Assembly (NCBI RefSeq): GCF_006494715.1
Contig: NZ_CP041151.1
Span: 3,720,001 to 3,784,000 of the forward strand
Direction: 5' to 3'
Source of the DNA: Shewanella sp. SNU WT4
GTDB lineage: Bacteria; Pseudomonadota; Gammaproteobacteria; Enterobacterales; Shewanellaceae
DNA: 64,000 nucleotides
The translations under genes and the position numbers were made by a program. The first letter of the stretch is position 1. Each line of letters begins with the position of its first letter. Below are positions 52,525 through 61,601 of the stretch, one piece after another. Below the pieces are notes generated by a model. That model searched no databases and was not told the origin of the DNA. It saw only the letters and a program-made list of their open reading frames with translations.

Positions 52525-53736
52525 ATGAACCAGGTTATTGCCGTTATCACCTTAGTGAGTATCGCGCTCATTATTTATCACCACGCCTTATTCCCAGTGT
52601 TACTTAAGTGGTTAGCGCGGCGCCGATTAGTGGCGGCTAAGGGTGATATGAGCGCAACCCCTAAGGCGCATGATGATGCCAGCACGCTTGCGAGCATTAG
52701 CCTGATAGTGCCTGCCTATAACGAAAGCGCATGGATTGCCGATAAGATTCGTAATCTTGCCAGCCTTAATTATCCCAGCGACAAACTTACCGTGCATATT
52801 GGCTTTGATGGCTGCACCGATGACAGCGCCGCCATAGCGCGTCAAACCTTACAAGAACCCTTGTGCGCGCTCCTTAATTGCCAGTTACATGAGTTCAGTG
52901 ACAATCGCGGCAAAGTCGCCATGCTTAATCAACTCATAGCCCAGTGCGATAGCCAGTTGGTGGGCTTAAGTGATACCTCAGCGCTGTTATCTATCGATGC
53001 ATTATTGCTCGGTGGCAGCCATTTTACTGACCCACAGGTTGGCATAGTCAACAGCCATTATTTACTGCTAACCCCCACGGATGCGGGGGAAACTAAATAT
53101 TGGCAATATCAAAATACTATTAAAAATCTTGAAGCTAGCATGGGCAGCCCCATGGGCACTCATGGCGCCTTTTACTTATTTCGCCGCGAATTATTCAGCG
53201 CTTTGGCCAGTGACACTATCAATGATGACTTTATCTTGCCCATGTCGATTGTGGCGCAAGGCTATCTTGGGGTGCAGGATAATCGCATTCACGCCCTCGA
53301 GCAGGAAGGCAGCACTCAAGAGCAAAACTTTGCCAGACGCAGACGCATTGGCGCTGGCAATATGCAGCAAATCATTCGTTTAAGTCATTTGCTATGGCCT
53401 GCTAAACATGGCCGCATCAGCTTTATCTTTTGGTCAGGAAAAACCTTACGGGTCGCCTGCAGTTATTTAATGCTACTGGCACTCCTTGGCTCACTCTACT
53501 TAGCGCCATCATCCATGCTATTTGCCGGATTAGCGGCGCTGCAACTCAGTTGCTATGGCGTAGCCATACTAGGTTTGTGCGCGCCTAAATTACAAAAATA
53601 CGCAGCAATCCAAGCCATGAGTTATTTGGTCTCTGGCCACTTTGCTATATTTATTGGAAGTCTCAGATACTTGTGTGGTCTTGAGCAAGGACGTTGGCAA
53701 AAGGTCAGCGCATCGACAAGGGAAAAGTCACAATGA
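52525..53736 (+). CDS. sypQ: GT2-family membrane glycosyltransferase (SypQ)
   Basis: A 403-residue enzyme with an N-terminal helix (VIAVITLVSIALIIYH), a GT2/GT-A domain (LIVPAYNESAWIADKI, HIGFDGCTDDSAAIA, then LVGLSDTSALLS, MGTHGAFYLFRRELF, TINDDFILP and the QQIIRL-like segment ARRRRIGAGNMQQIIRL in part) and two or three C-terminal helices. The D-D-QxxRW-type residues of processive synthases appear partly as NDDF and RRRIGAGNMQQ. Start 52525 follows sypP directly; the ATG at 52477 overlaps it. Confidence 0.84.
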   Translation: MNQVIAVITLVSIALIIYHHALFPVLLKWLARRRLVAAKGDMSATPKAHDDASTLASISLIVPAYNESAWIADKIRNLASLNYPSDKLTVHIGFDGCTDDSAAIARQTLQEPLCALLNCQLHEFSDNRGKVAMLNQLIAQCDSQLVGLSDTSALLSIDALLLGGSHFTDPQVGIVNSHYLLLTPTDAGETKYWQYQNTIKNLEASMGSPMGTHGAFYLFRRELFSALASDTINDDFILPMSIVAQGYLGVQDNRIHALEQEGSTQEQNFARRRRIGAGNMQQIIRLSHLLWPAKHGRISFIFWSGKTLRVACSYLMLLALLGSLYLAPSSMLFAGLAALQLSCYGVAILGLCAPKLQKYAAIQAMSYLVSGHFAIFIGSLRYLCGLEQGRWQKVSASTREKSQ

Positions 53737-54365
53737 ATATTATCCATCCAGTTACAGCCAAGATAAAACGCTGCAGCGATATTTTGCTTGCCAGCATAGG
53801 TTTGCTGCTCACTTTGCCGCTACTCCCAGTCATAGCTCTGGCCATAAAACTTGATAGCAAGGGGCCGGTGTTTTATAAGCAACTGCGGATTGGCCAATCC
53901 CTTAAAGATCGCACCTTATTATTTAATATGATTAAATTTCGCACCATGCGCACAGATGCCGAAAGCATGAGCGGCGCCGTGTGGGCCAGTAAGTGCGACC
54001 CCCGCATTACTCGGGTTGGGTTATTTTTACGTAAAACTCGCCTTGATGAAATTCCGCAGTTTTTTAATGTGTTAAAAGGCGACATGTCCATGATAGGCCC
54101 GCGCCCTGAGCGCCCAGGTTTTTATCAAACCTTAGAAGATGCTATTCCCTTTTTTGCCGATCGCACCTATGGCTTGCTGCCCGGGATCACTGGACTTGCG
54201 CAAGTAAAACAAGGCTATGACACTTGCATTGATGATGTAAAAAGCAAGGTAGGTTATGACCATAGTTACTGCCTCGCCTTAACCAGCTTAAGCGGTTGGA
54301 TAAAAATGGATACCTACATAGTATTTGCCACTTTAAATGTAATGTTTCGCGGCCGCGGCCAGTAG
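53733..54365 (+). CDS. sypR: bacterial sugar transferase, initiating phosphoglycosyltransferase (SypR)
   Basis: A 210-residue membrane enzyme of the bacterial_sugar_transferase family that loads the first sugar phosphate on undecaprenyl phosphate. Seen: the N-terminal re-entrant helix (CSDILLASIGLLLTLPLL in part), SKGPVFYKQLRIG, MIKFRTMRTDAE, RKTRLDEIPQFFNVLKGDMS in part, and IGPRPERPGF. ATG 53733 overlaps the sypQ stop in ATGA; the upstream ATG at 53694 lies inside sypQ. Last gene of the locus, as in V. fischeri. Confidence 0.9.
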   Translation: MNIIHPVTAKIKRCSDILLASIGLLLTLPLLPVIALAIKLDSKGPVFYKQLRIGQSLKDRTLLFNMIKFRTMRTDAESMSGAVWASKCDPRITRVGLFLRKTRLDEIPQFFNVLKGDMSMIGPRPERPGFYQTLEDAIPFFADRTYGLLPGITGLAQVKQGYDTCIDDVKSKVGYDHSYCLALTSLSGWIKMDTYIVFATLNVMFRGRGQ

Positions 54366-54490
54366 GATGCCTGCAGGATTAGAAGTAAGTTAAAGAGTCG
54401 GTTGCATCAGAAGACAAGGGCTACACTTAACGGGCGACCACGACTTAGCGGTTAAGCTTAAGCGCGTTAACATCCGCGCCCAAACAAGAG

Positions 54491-54537
54491 CTTAAAGCAA
54501 GCCCTTAAAGCAAGCCTTTAAACCAAGCCTTTAAAAC
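54491..54537. repeat. 13-bp tandem repeat, about 3.6 copies
   Basis: CTTAAAGCAAGCC at 54491-54503 and 54504-54516 exact, TTTAAACCAAGCC at 54517-54529 with two changes, then TTTAAAAC. It lies in the 264-base gap between sypR and the lipoprotein gene. No coding role is seen. Confidence 0.8.
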
Positions 54538-54629
54538 AGTGTCGCAGTTGCTGTATTTAGTTTTAATATCAAGACCTAATACCAGCAGTCACCAACAGCT
54601 AGGCACAATAAACACTTGGAGATACATCC

Positions 54630-55097
54630 ATGAAAAACATCGTATTGGCAGTATTAGTCATTCTGCTTATCAGTTGCAGTTCTCGGCCACTACTTAGTAA
54701 TCAGCAGTGGCAAGCAGAGGTCGCAGCCAAAGTTTCGCAGTGGCAACTAGAAACCGTTGATAGCATTACCGCGTTTAGTCTCAGCAGCTGGTCATCCCTT
54801 GGCGAAAAATACTTAATCCTAAGAACTAACCCTTTCACCCCTTACTTGATTGAACTAAATGCTCGCTGCCCAGGGCTGAGCTTTGCCAACGCCATTTTAA
54901 CCAATCAGTTTTCAAGCACTTCCCTTAGCGCTAAATTTGATTCCATCGCTATTCCAGGAGACGCTGGGCTTAGCTGCCAAATCAGTAAGATTTATCCGTT
55001 AACGCGCGAGCAAGATAAAGAACTTGTGGGTTTAGATAGCCCAATAGATACCGACGCTAGCCCAGATGTGGATGCTAACAGCGTGAGTAATCCCTAA
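54630..55097 (+). CDS. DUF6491-type lipoprotein
   Basis: A 155-residue protein with a lipoprotein signal (MKNIVLAVLVILLISC; Cys16). The mature part has AFSLSSWSSLGEKYLILRTNPFTPYLIEL (in part WSSLGEKYLILRTN), CPGLSFANAI and DAGLSCQISKIYPL, which is the pattern I recall for DUF6491 lipoproteins, with an Asp-rich tail. It has its own GGAG ribosome site and a separate leader, so I do not count it as part of the polysaccharide locus. Function unknown. Confidence 0.7.
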   Translation: MKNIVLAVLVILLISCSSRPLLSNQQWQAEVAAKVSQWQLETVDSITAFSLSSWSSLGEKYLILRTNPFTPYLIELNARCPGLSFANAILTNQFSSTSLSAKFDSIAIPGDAGLSCQISKIYPLTREQDKELVGLDSPIDTDASPDVDANSVSNP

Positions 55098-55350
55098 GCC
55101 ATGCTAACTCAGCAATAGCGCTCTACATCCTCATTCGCTATCACTTATCTTTGGGAGTGGCTACACATGCCACTCCTATGACTGCCAAGCCTTACGCCAA
55201 AAGCTAAACCAAGCATTAGACTAAACGCTAAGCTCACAAACACTTATGTGATAACCCTCAGCAAAAAAGGCGCGCCTTAAGTAAGTTGCTTGTACCCCAC
55301 GCCTATTTCCCCAATACTGTGGCAGTCACGCTCACTCTTGGTTTAAGCCC

Positions 55351-56358
55351 ATGATTAAAAAAAATAAAAATAATCGCATCACACTACAAGATGTCGCCAA
55401 TCAAGTGGGCATCACTAAAATGACGGCTTCGCGTTACTTAAGAAATCCTAAGGCAGTAGCCGCCAAAACCGGCGAGAAAATAGCGCAAGCGATTGAAGAA
55501 TTAGGCTATATCGAAAATAAAGCGCCAGCCATGCTGTCTAAAGCCTCAAGCCGCGCCATTGGCGTGCTCATTCCATCGTTATCTAACCAGATTTTTTCAG
55601 CGCTAGTACACGGCATAGAAGCTGTCACTAAGGCTCATGGTTACGAAACCTTATTGGCACACTTTAGTTATGATGAACATGAAGAAGAGCAAAGAATTGC
55701 CGCGCTGTTAGCCTATCAAGTAGATGGCTTGATTTTAACCGCCAGTCAGCACACGCCGCGCACCTTACAAATGATCCGTAATGCAGGTATTCCTGTGGTG
55801 GAGGCCATGGAATTACCGCCAAACCCCATTGATATGGTGGTCGGCCTTGATCATATCCAAGCCTCATTTGAAGTAGTAAATATGATGATTGCCAGCGGCA
55901 AGCGCTCCATCGCCTATTTTGGCGCGCGCCTTGATAGCCGCACTAAGCTGCGCATGACTGGCTTTGATAACGCCATGACAGCGGCGGGCTTACCTCTGAT
56001 ACATGTTTTAACTGGTGAACATTCAAGCTATTCCTTGGCGGCTAAATTACTCGACCAAGCATTAGCCCAGCATCCAACACTTGATGGCGTGTTTTGCACT
56101 AATGATGATATCGCCATAGGCACCTTACTGCGGGCGCAGCAACTAGGCTTAAAGGTGCCAGATGATTTGGCGGTGGTTGGCTATAATGCCCTCGATATTG
56201 GTCAAAGCGTGCTGCCAAAACTCACCAGTGTCGATACCCCACGTTTTGCCATTGGCCAAAAAAGCGCTGAGTTACTACTAGCAAAGCTTCGCGGTGAAGC
56301 GATAGAGTCCACCATTGTGGATATGGGTTATCGCATCACAGATGGCGCCAGCCATTAA
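55351..56358 (+). CDS. gntR: LacI-family gluconate repressor GntR
   Basis: A 335-residue LacI/GalR regulator. The N-terminal HTH is ITLQDVANQVGITKMTASRYLRNP (in part VANQVGITKMTASRYL), with a hinge and then a periplasmic-binding-type effector domain (AIGVLIPSLSNQIFSALVHG in part, VFCTNDDIAIG, VVGYNALDIG). The residues match GntR of enterics, which binds gluconate and derepresses gntK and gntT. Neighbours gntK and gntT plus two GntR-type operators confirm the role. Ends at a terminator shared with gntK. Confidence 0.9.
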   Translation: MIKKNKNNRITLQDVANQVGITKMTASRYLRNPKAVAAKTGEKIAQAIEELGYIENKAPAMLSKASSRAIGVLIPSLSNQIFSALVHGIEAVTKAHGYETLLAHFSYDEHEEEQRIAALLAYQVDGLILTASQHTPRTLQMIRNAGIPVVEAMELPPNPIDMVVGLDHIQASFEVVNMMIASGKRSIAYFGARLDSRTKLRMTGFDNAMTAAGLPLIHVLTGEHSSYSLAAKLLDQALAQHPTLDGVFCTNDDIAIGTLLRAQQLGLKVPDDLAVVGYNALDIGQSVLPKLTSVDTPRFAIGQKSAELLLAKLRGEAIESTIVDMGYRITDGASH

Positions 56359-56383
56359 TGGCTCGCTAATGTGGCAAAAACAA

Positions 56384-56423
56384 AAAAAGGCAATGAGTTA
56401 AAGAGTTAACTCATTGCCTTTTT
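56384..56423. terminator. bidirectional terminator between gntR and gntK
   Basis: 18-bp stem, left arm 56384-56401 (AAAAAGGCAATGAGTTAA), 4-base loop, right arm 56406-56423 ending in five T; complementary A-run makes it work for both strands. Confidence 0.88.
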
Positions 56424-56499
56424 GATTGCCGATTCTATGCCAACAATTGTCGAATTTATGCAAACAACACGGCCAGCGCACTAACCCTGATGCTAAAAA

Positions 56500-57015
56500 C
56501 TAGTTAGCAGACTGCGCCAAAATAGCGGCTACCGCGCGCTCTACCACAGTCTCAATATCGCAATCTATGCCTACGACTATGGTCTTAGGCTCGTCGTCTG
56601 GACGCTCTAAGGTTGCAAACTGGCTGTTGACCATCACTTCTTTCATAAAGTGACCATTGCGTGCACGTACCCGCGCCATGATCAAATCATAATCGCCATC
56701 AAGGAATAAAAAACTGACATTGCTATTGCCGGCGCGGATTTGATCGCGGTAAGACTTTTTCAAGGCCGAACACACTATCACCCCATGCTCGTTTTTACTT
56801 TCAAGGCTGTAAGCCGCATCGCCAATACGCTCCAGCCACGGCTTACGGTCGTCATCATTGAGCGGTTCGCCAGAGCTCATTTTTTGAATGTTGGCACGCG
56901 GATGCAAATCATCCCCATCAATGAATTTGCGCTTAAGACGCTCGGCCACTAATTCACCAATTGTGGTCTTGCCACTGGCACATACACCCATAACTATGAC
57001 ACTACTTCCCGCCAT
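56500..57015 (-). CDS. gntK: gluconokinase GntK
   Basis: A 171-residue kinase converting gluconate to 6-phosphogluconate. P-loop MGVCASGKTTIG at the N-terminus, FIDGDDLHPRANIQKMSSGEPLNDDDR (in part GDDLHPRANIQKM and PLNDDDRKPWL), CSALKKSYRDQIR and GHFMKEVMVNSQFATLE (in part). Start 57015 (MAGSSVIVMG) matches family N-termini; the ATG at 57063 would add 16 residues not found in them. Divergent from gntT. Confidence 0.92.
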   Translation of the reverse strand: MAGSSVIVMGVCASGKTTIGELVAERLKRKFIDGDDLHPRANIQKMSSGEPLNDDDRKPWLERIGDAAYSLESKNEHGVIVCSALKKSYRDQIRAGNSNVSFLFLDGDYDLIMARVRARNGHFMKEVMVNSQFATLERPDDEPKTIVVGIDCDIETVVERAVAAILAQSAN

Positions 57016-57088
57016 GATAACCCTGTTCCCGAATCTGCGCGTGATCTCAATTTTGACATTCACGTTGAAATATTTGTTTATCTTACGA

Positions 57089-57118
57089 ATGTTATCGGTA
57101 ACATGTTACCCGTAACCT
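57089..57118. promoter_or_regulatory. double GntR operator between gntK and gntT
   Basis: ATGTTATCGGTAACAT (57089-57104) and ATGTTACCCGTAACCT (57103-57118). The first is an almost perfect E. coli-type GntR site and the second differs at a few positions; they overlap by 2 bases, centres 14 bp apart. Confidence 0.8.
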
Positions 57119-57202
57119 TAAAAAATGTGAACTTGCACACAAACAGCAACCCAAGCCATGTGAACTCATGCGCAAACAATAACTATGCTAAAAGGTGTAA
57201 CT

Positions 57203-58579
57203 ATGGAGCAGTTAGTTCAACCCGCAGATCCGCTAATGCTATTAACAATCGCCGCGCTAGCGATTATCGCATTGCTGATATTAATCATTAAATTAAAAGT
57301 CCATGCCTTTGTGTCGCTCACCATAGTGAGTTTAGGCACCGCCATAGCAACAGGCGTAGCCTCAGACAAAGTAGTTCCGACTATGATGTCAGGCTTTGGC
57401 GGCACCTTAGCCTCAGTCGCGCTACTGGTTGGGCTCGGCGCCATGATAGGCAAAATTCTCGAAATCAGTGGCGGCGCCCAAGTATTAGCTGACACCCTTA
57501 TCGGCCGCTTTGGTGAACAAAAAGCGCCCATGGCACTCGGTGTGGCCTCACTGATGTTTGGCTTCCCTATTTTCTTCGATGCTGGTTTAGTGGTGATGAT
57601 GCCCATTATTCTTAGTGTCGCCAGCCGCTTTGGTGGCTCACCGCTTAAATACGCCCTGCCATCCGCTGGCGCCTTTGCGGTAATGCACGCTTTTGTGCCG
57701 CCGCACCCAGGCCCAGTAGCAGCCTCTGAATTTTTAGGCGCTAACCTTGGACTGCTGTTGGTGGTAGGTTTATTAGTCGCGATTCCGACTTGGTATATTG
57801 GTGCCTATCTCTTTGGTCAGTACGCCGGCAAGAAATTCAACATTCCACTCTCGAAAGCATTCTTTAATGCCGACACCATTGTTGATGCCTCAAAGCTGCC
57901 TAAATTTACGACAGTAATGAGCATCTTAGTGCTGCCCGTTATTCTTATCTGTCTTGATACTGGCCTGCATACCTTAGCGGTTGCTGGCGTGATTGATGGC
58001 AATACGCCGCTGGTCGAGTTTTTACGCATGCTAGGTAAAACGCCGGTGGCATTACTTATCACCTTATTGGTGTGCTTAGTGATTTTTGCCAAAGATTACG
58101 GCATGGCGAAACTTGAAAAACTGTGCGGTGACTCATTAGCCCCCATTTGCGGCGTAGTGCTAGTCACAGGTGCTGGCGGCATGTTTGGCGGCGTACTGCG
58201 CTCAAGCGGTATTGGTGATGCGCTCGCGGGCGTATTAACTGATACCGGCATGCCAGTCATTGTTGCAGCCTTCGTTATTGCTACCTGTTTACGTGTAGCT
58301 CAAGGTTCAGCGACCGTAGCCTTAACCACTACGGCGGCGTTAATTGCCCCAGTGGTAGCAGTTACTACTGGCCTTAGCGATTTGGATTTATGTTTTATCG
58401 TGATTGCGATTGCCAGTGGCGCCACAGTACTGTCGCACTTTAACGATTCAGGCTTCTGGCTGGTATCTCGTCTGTTAGAGATGGATGAGAAAACTACCTT
58501 AAAAACTTGGACCGTGATGGAAACTCTGCTTGGCACTATCGCCTTTATCATAGTTGCCACCTTAAGCTTTGTGCTTTAA
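57203..58579 (+). CDS. gntT: gluconate:H+ symporter, GntP family
   Basis: A 458-residue permease with about 12-14 helices. Family motifs GFGGTLASVALLVGLGAMIGKILEISGGAQ (in parts GFGGTLASVALLVG and GAMIGKILEISGGAQ), FDAGLVVMMPI, HAFVPPHPGP and ATCLRVAQGSATVALTT. Start 57203 has an AAAGG site; the ATG at 57185 lies upstream of it. Regulated by the GntR double operator. Imports gluconate for GntK. Confidence 0.92.
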   Translation: MEQLVQPADPLMLLTIAALAIIALLILIIKLKVHAFVSLTIVSLGTAIATGVASDKVVPTMMSGFGGTLASVALLVGLGAMIGKILEISGGAQVLADTLIGRFGEQKAPMALGVASLMFGFPIFFDAGLVVMMPIILSVASRFGGSPLKYALPSAGAFAVMHAFVPPHPGPVAASEFLGANLGLLLVVGLLVAIPTWYIGAYLFGQYAGKKFNIPLSKAFFNADTIVDASKLPKFTTVMSILVLPVILICLDTGLHTLAVAGVIDGNTPLVEFLRMLGKTPVALLITLLVCLVIFAKDYGMAKLEKLCGDSLAPICGVVLVTGAGGMFGGVLRSSGIGDALAGVLTDTGMPVIVAAFVIATCLRVAQGSATVALTTTAALIAPVVAVTTGLSDLDLCFIVIAIASGATVLSHFNDSGFWLVSRLLEMDEKTTLKTWTVMETLLGTIAFIIVATLSFVL

Positions 58580-58602
58580 GCCCAATTGCTAAGCTTCCCA
58601 AT

Positions 58603-58638
58603 AAAACAGAGTGTGGCGCTGCGCCACACTCTGTTTTT
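58603..58638 (+). terminator. intrinsic terminator of gntT
   Basis: Arms AAAACAGAGTGTGGCGC (58603-58619) and its complement (58621-58637) around one base, ending in TTTTT. Long, near-perfect hairpin just after the stop. Confidence 0.85.
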
Positions 58639-58945
58639 CCCTCAAAGCTCAGCAAACACTTTATACCCCCCGTTAAAGCTTCCAGCTTAACCCTGCGAAT
58701 AACCAAACTCGTTAGCTGTACCCCATCAGCGCAAGCACTTAATAGCATCTGTGGTCTAGAGAATAGCCAGTTAAATGATTAAAAGGCCGAAATGAGCGCA
58801 ACTGCTTAGGCAGGCATGCTGGCAAGGCGAAGGCAAAACTAATGGCTTATGGCAGCTATGATTGGGACAAATACGCGAAATAAACAGCAGGGGTGTTGGT
58901 CGGCAGGCACCGACCAAATATCATGATCGCAACAGCAATAGCGGC
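58639..58945. other. gene-free region between gntT and DUF3144 gene
   Basis: About 300 bases with no coding region or RNA gene that I can support. It contains only the weak hairpin TTGGTCGG / CCGACCAA at 58896-58917, which could terminate the DUF3144 gene on the minus strand but has no T-run. Confidence 0.5.
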
Positions 58946-59239
58946 TTACTTTTGGCTGGCGCGGTAATGATCAAAATGCTCGATATAGTCATCCATATTG
59001 GACTCCAGCATTTCTTTGTAGCGCTCGATATAGTATTCCATCATTTCTTGCTTTTTCGACTGCATTTGCTCTTTAGAATCAAAGCTAGTTGAGCCAAACC
59101 AAGCGTTGTAGCGCGCTAAGCCATACATAAATGAAGCGCTAATTTCGCCCGTTTTAAGCTTGGGATCTTGATTCTGCTGATTGGCAACTTGGATTAATTC
59201 ACTGGCACGCTGGTAAAACGCTTTATCTAACTCAGACAT
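58946..59239 (-). CDS. DUF3144 family protein
   Basis: A 97-residue soluble, highly charged, probably all-helical protein: MSELDKAFYQRASELIQVANQQ through SASFMYGLARYNAWFGS to YIERYKEMLESNMDDYIEHFDHY. Start 59239 is chosen for an AGGA site just upstream and agreement with the family; the earlier ATG at 59302 is not needed. DUF3144 has no function known to me. It is a single gene facing away from ppnP's direction of stop but on the same strand. Confidence 0.78.
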   Translation of the reverse strand: MSELDKAFYQRASELIQVANQQNQDPKLKTGEISASFMYGLARYNAWFGSTSFDSKEQMQSKKQEMMEYYIERYKEMLESNMDDYIEHFDHYRASQK

Positions 59240-59424
59240 CCTAAATTCCTGTAGCAACCGCGAGATCGCCATGATCTCACCTATGGCTAATACCCTACTC
59301 ATTTTTGGGTAAAAGAGACAGTAACCAGCTTCACACTATTGATGACTATGACTTAAAAACGATGCGCTAAATCTCAATTTAAGAGAAAGGTGAATTGCGA
59401 AGTTAAGCGGAGTTAAAAAAACGC

Positions 59425-59460
59425 GTGTTTCACAGCCTCAAACGAGCTTGAAGCTGTGAA
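59425..59460 (-). terminator. terminator-like hairpin downstream of ppnP
   Basis: TTCACAGC (59429-59436) pairs with GCTGTGAA (59453-59460), with an inner TCAA/TTGA pair. On the minus strand a run of seven T follows after about 8 bases, so its efficiency is uncertain. Confidence 0.5.
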
Positions 59461-59519
59461 CCTCTAGCTAGCCTATTTGCTTTTAGGAATAGCTAAAGCA
59501 TCCCAAATAGCAGCAAGAT

Positions 59520-59831
59520 TTAAGCTAAGTAGCTGCAGCAGTAATCAGTCACAGTATGAATTTTTAATTTAAAACTAGAATTAGCCGCGACTTCAAAAGA
59601 TTGACCCGCCACTATGGTTTGCCACGCTTCACCGGCTAATTGAATTTCAAGCTCACCGGCTAAAATTTCCATTAACTCTTTGGCGGCAGTACTGAACTCA
59701 TAATCCCCAGGCAACATAATCCCTAAGGTCTTATGGCTGCCATCGCTGAACTTAACCGTGCGACTGGTAACTTTACCGTCAAAGTAAATATTGGCGGCCT
59801 TAACGACGGTGACTTGATCAAATTGTGACAT
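59520..59831 (-). CDS. ppnP: pyrimidine/purine nucleoside phosphorylase PpnP
   Basis: A 103-residue cupin-like protein (DUF1255, YaiE in E. coli) that cleaves nucleosides with phosphate. Seen: ANIYFDGKVTSRTVKFSDG, TLGIMLPGDYEFSTAAKELMEIL in part, GELEIQLAGE and the C-terminal FKLKIHTVTDYCCSYL. Length is normal. A monocistronic gene with a GGAG ribosome site. Confidence 0.9.
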   Translation of the reverse strand: MSQFDQVTVVKAANIYFDGKVTSRTVKFSDGSHKTLGIMLPGDYEFSTAAKELMEILAGELEIQLAGEAWQTIVAGQSFEVAANSSFKLKIHTVTDYCCSYLA

Positions 59832-60115
59832 GGTAACAAGCTCCTTTAATGGTAATGGGGATTCAGTGTTGACTGCGCGCTATCAAATAACCACATGGTT
59901 ATAAGCGCCTGTTTAGCAAGCCTAAGCCGCGCCATAATAGCAGGCTTAGTCACTAACTAGCAGCACTTAGCGAGCGCCATACCTTAAGTTAAGCCAACGC
60001 ATTAAGCTTAAACATCTGCACCAAGATACACGTCAGACTAGCGCCTCGCGGCTTTTACGATAGAATGAATAACTAGCTATAACAATAAATTAACTCGTTA
60101 CCGCTTGGAGATGCT

Positions 60116-61528
60116 ATGGATAAGCAGGTCAGCTCACGCAGCACTAAGGATAAAGCCCTTCGCCTCAACCTCGATGAAAAAAAATACGGCACTATCGTTG
60201 AAATTGGCGCAGGCCAAGAAGTGGCGCGTAATTTTTTTGTCGCTGGCGCCGCCGCGGGCACCATAGCTAAAACCATGTCAGCCTATGACATGAACTTCTC
60301 TGATGCGATTTACGGGGTGCAGCAAGATGGCCGCTATGTCAGCAAGGCCAGAGTTATCGCCATGATGGAGCAAGAGTTTGCCCTAGTGGTTGAACGTGTA
60401 GCGAATGTGCGCTCAAAATCATCTCGCTACTTTACTTACGCGGCCACTGTGGCCGCCAAAAGCTTTAATCGCAATAATGAATGCCACGCTTGGTGCGGCG
60501 TACGCATTCAAATGTACCCAGGGGCTGAGCCCTCTAACTTAGTGGTGCATGTGCGCATGTTTGATGATAACGCCGAGGCGCAGCAGCAAGCCTTAGGCAT
60601 ACTTGGGGTTAACCTGATTTACGCCGCTTATTACTACTTTGAAGACCCCAAACGCATCATAGACTCCTTAAGCGACAACTTGAAATCAAACCGCATTGAG
60701 ATTGATTGTATTGATTTTAAAGGGCCTTATTTTGATGACATCAATAATCAGGCGCAAAATATTCACCTCATTCGTAGCCATAAAACTCGCGCTGTGATGT
60801 TTAAGCCCGATGGCAGTGTCGCTGTGCCCGCCGAGATGCTGTATAAAAAAAATGTGCTCACTATTCGCGGCGCCTTTAAGCCGGTCACTCGCCTCAATGT
60901 CGATATGATAGAGCAAGGCCAAAAGGCCTTTGAATGCTTAGAGGATGTCAATGCCAGCAATACGGTCGTGATCACTGAGATTTCCTTAAACGATCGCCAC
61001 GGCAAAGATGCCAATATTGCTGCCACCGATATTATCGAGCGCGTGCGTTTACTGAATCTGCTCGGCTACCATGTGATGATTTCTGACTATACCCGCTACT
61101 TTTCGCTGCGCGCCTATTTTCGCCAATACACTAAGCTGCAAATCGGCATAGTGATAGGCATGGTCAATATTCAACAGATTTTTGATGAGAAGTTTTACGA
61201 TGGTTTAGAAGGCGGTATTTTAGAAGGCTTTGGTAAGTTGTTTCCCGACCATACCCGCTTATTTGTCTACCCTGAGCTTAATGCTCATGGGCAACTAAAT
61301 GATTTATCTCAAGTCACTGTGCCCAATAACTTACGCTTTTTATACCAGCACTTGCTGGCCAATGGCTTTTTTACTGGCATAGAATCCAGTAATCCAGAGC
61401 TGCTTAATATCTATTCCCGCGAAATCTTGCAGCAACTCGCCAAAGGCTTAGGCGACTGGCAACATGCGCTACCGCCGATTGTGAGCGAAACCATAATGAG
61501 CGCTAAGTTGTTTGGCTTTCGCCGCTAA
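60116..61528 (+). CDS. conserved cytoplasmic protein of unknown function
   Basis: A 470-residue protein without signal peptide or membrane helix. It starts MDKQVSSRSTKDKALRLNLD after a TTGGAGATG ribosome site. Blocks that look conserved in type are YGTIVEIGAGQEVARNFFVAG in part, MSAYDMNFSDAIYG, VHVRMFDDNAEAQQQALGILGVNLIYAA in part, NLKSNRIEIDCIDFKGPYF in part, and near the end ELNIHGQ-type FVYPELNAHGQL. I do not recognise the family. The glycine/alanine-rich start GAGQEVARNFFVAGAAAGTIA may bind a nucleotide, but this is a guess. It is convergent with lpxL. Confidence 0.6.
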   Translation: MDKQVSSRSTKDKALRLNLDEKKYGTIVEIGAGQEVARNFFVAGAAAGTIAKTMSAYDMNFSDAIYGVQQDGRYVSKARVIAMMEQEFALVVERVANVRSKSSRYFTYAATVAAKSFNRNNECHAWCGVRIQMYPGAEPSNLVVHVRMFDDNAEAQQQALGILGVNLIYAAYYYFEDPKRIIDSLSDNLKSNRIEIDCIDFKGPYFDDINNQAQNIHLIRSHKTRAVMFKPDGSVAVPAEMLYKKNVLTIRGAFKPVTRLNVDMIEQGQKAFECLEDVNASNTVVITEISLNDRHGKDANIAATDIIERVRLLNLLGYHVMISDYTRYFSLRAYFRQYTKLQIGIVIGMVNIQQIFDEKFYDGLEGGILEGFGKLFPDHTRLFVYPELNAHGQLNDLSQVTVPNNLRFLYQHLLANGFFTGIESSNPELLNIYSREILQQLAKGLGDWQHALPPIVSETIMSAKLFGFRR

Positions 61529-61601
61529 ACACTAAGGCATAGCAATAACAACGGCTATTAACATTGCCTTAGCGTTTAATCATGCCAATTACAATGGCAG
61601 C

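Noticed and set aside
58896..58917. Hairpin TTGGTCGG/CCGACCAA as a terminator
   Set aside because: No T-run on either strand; mentioned only as a weak possibility in the gap entry.
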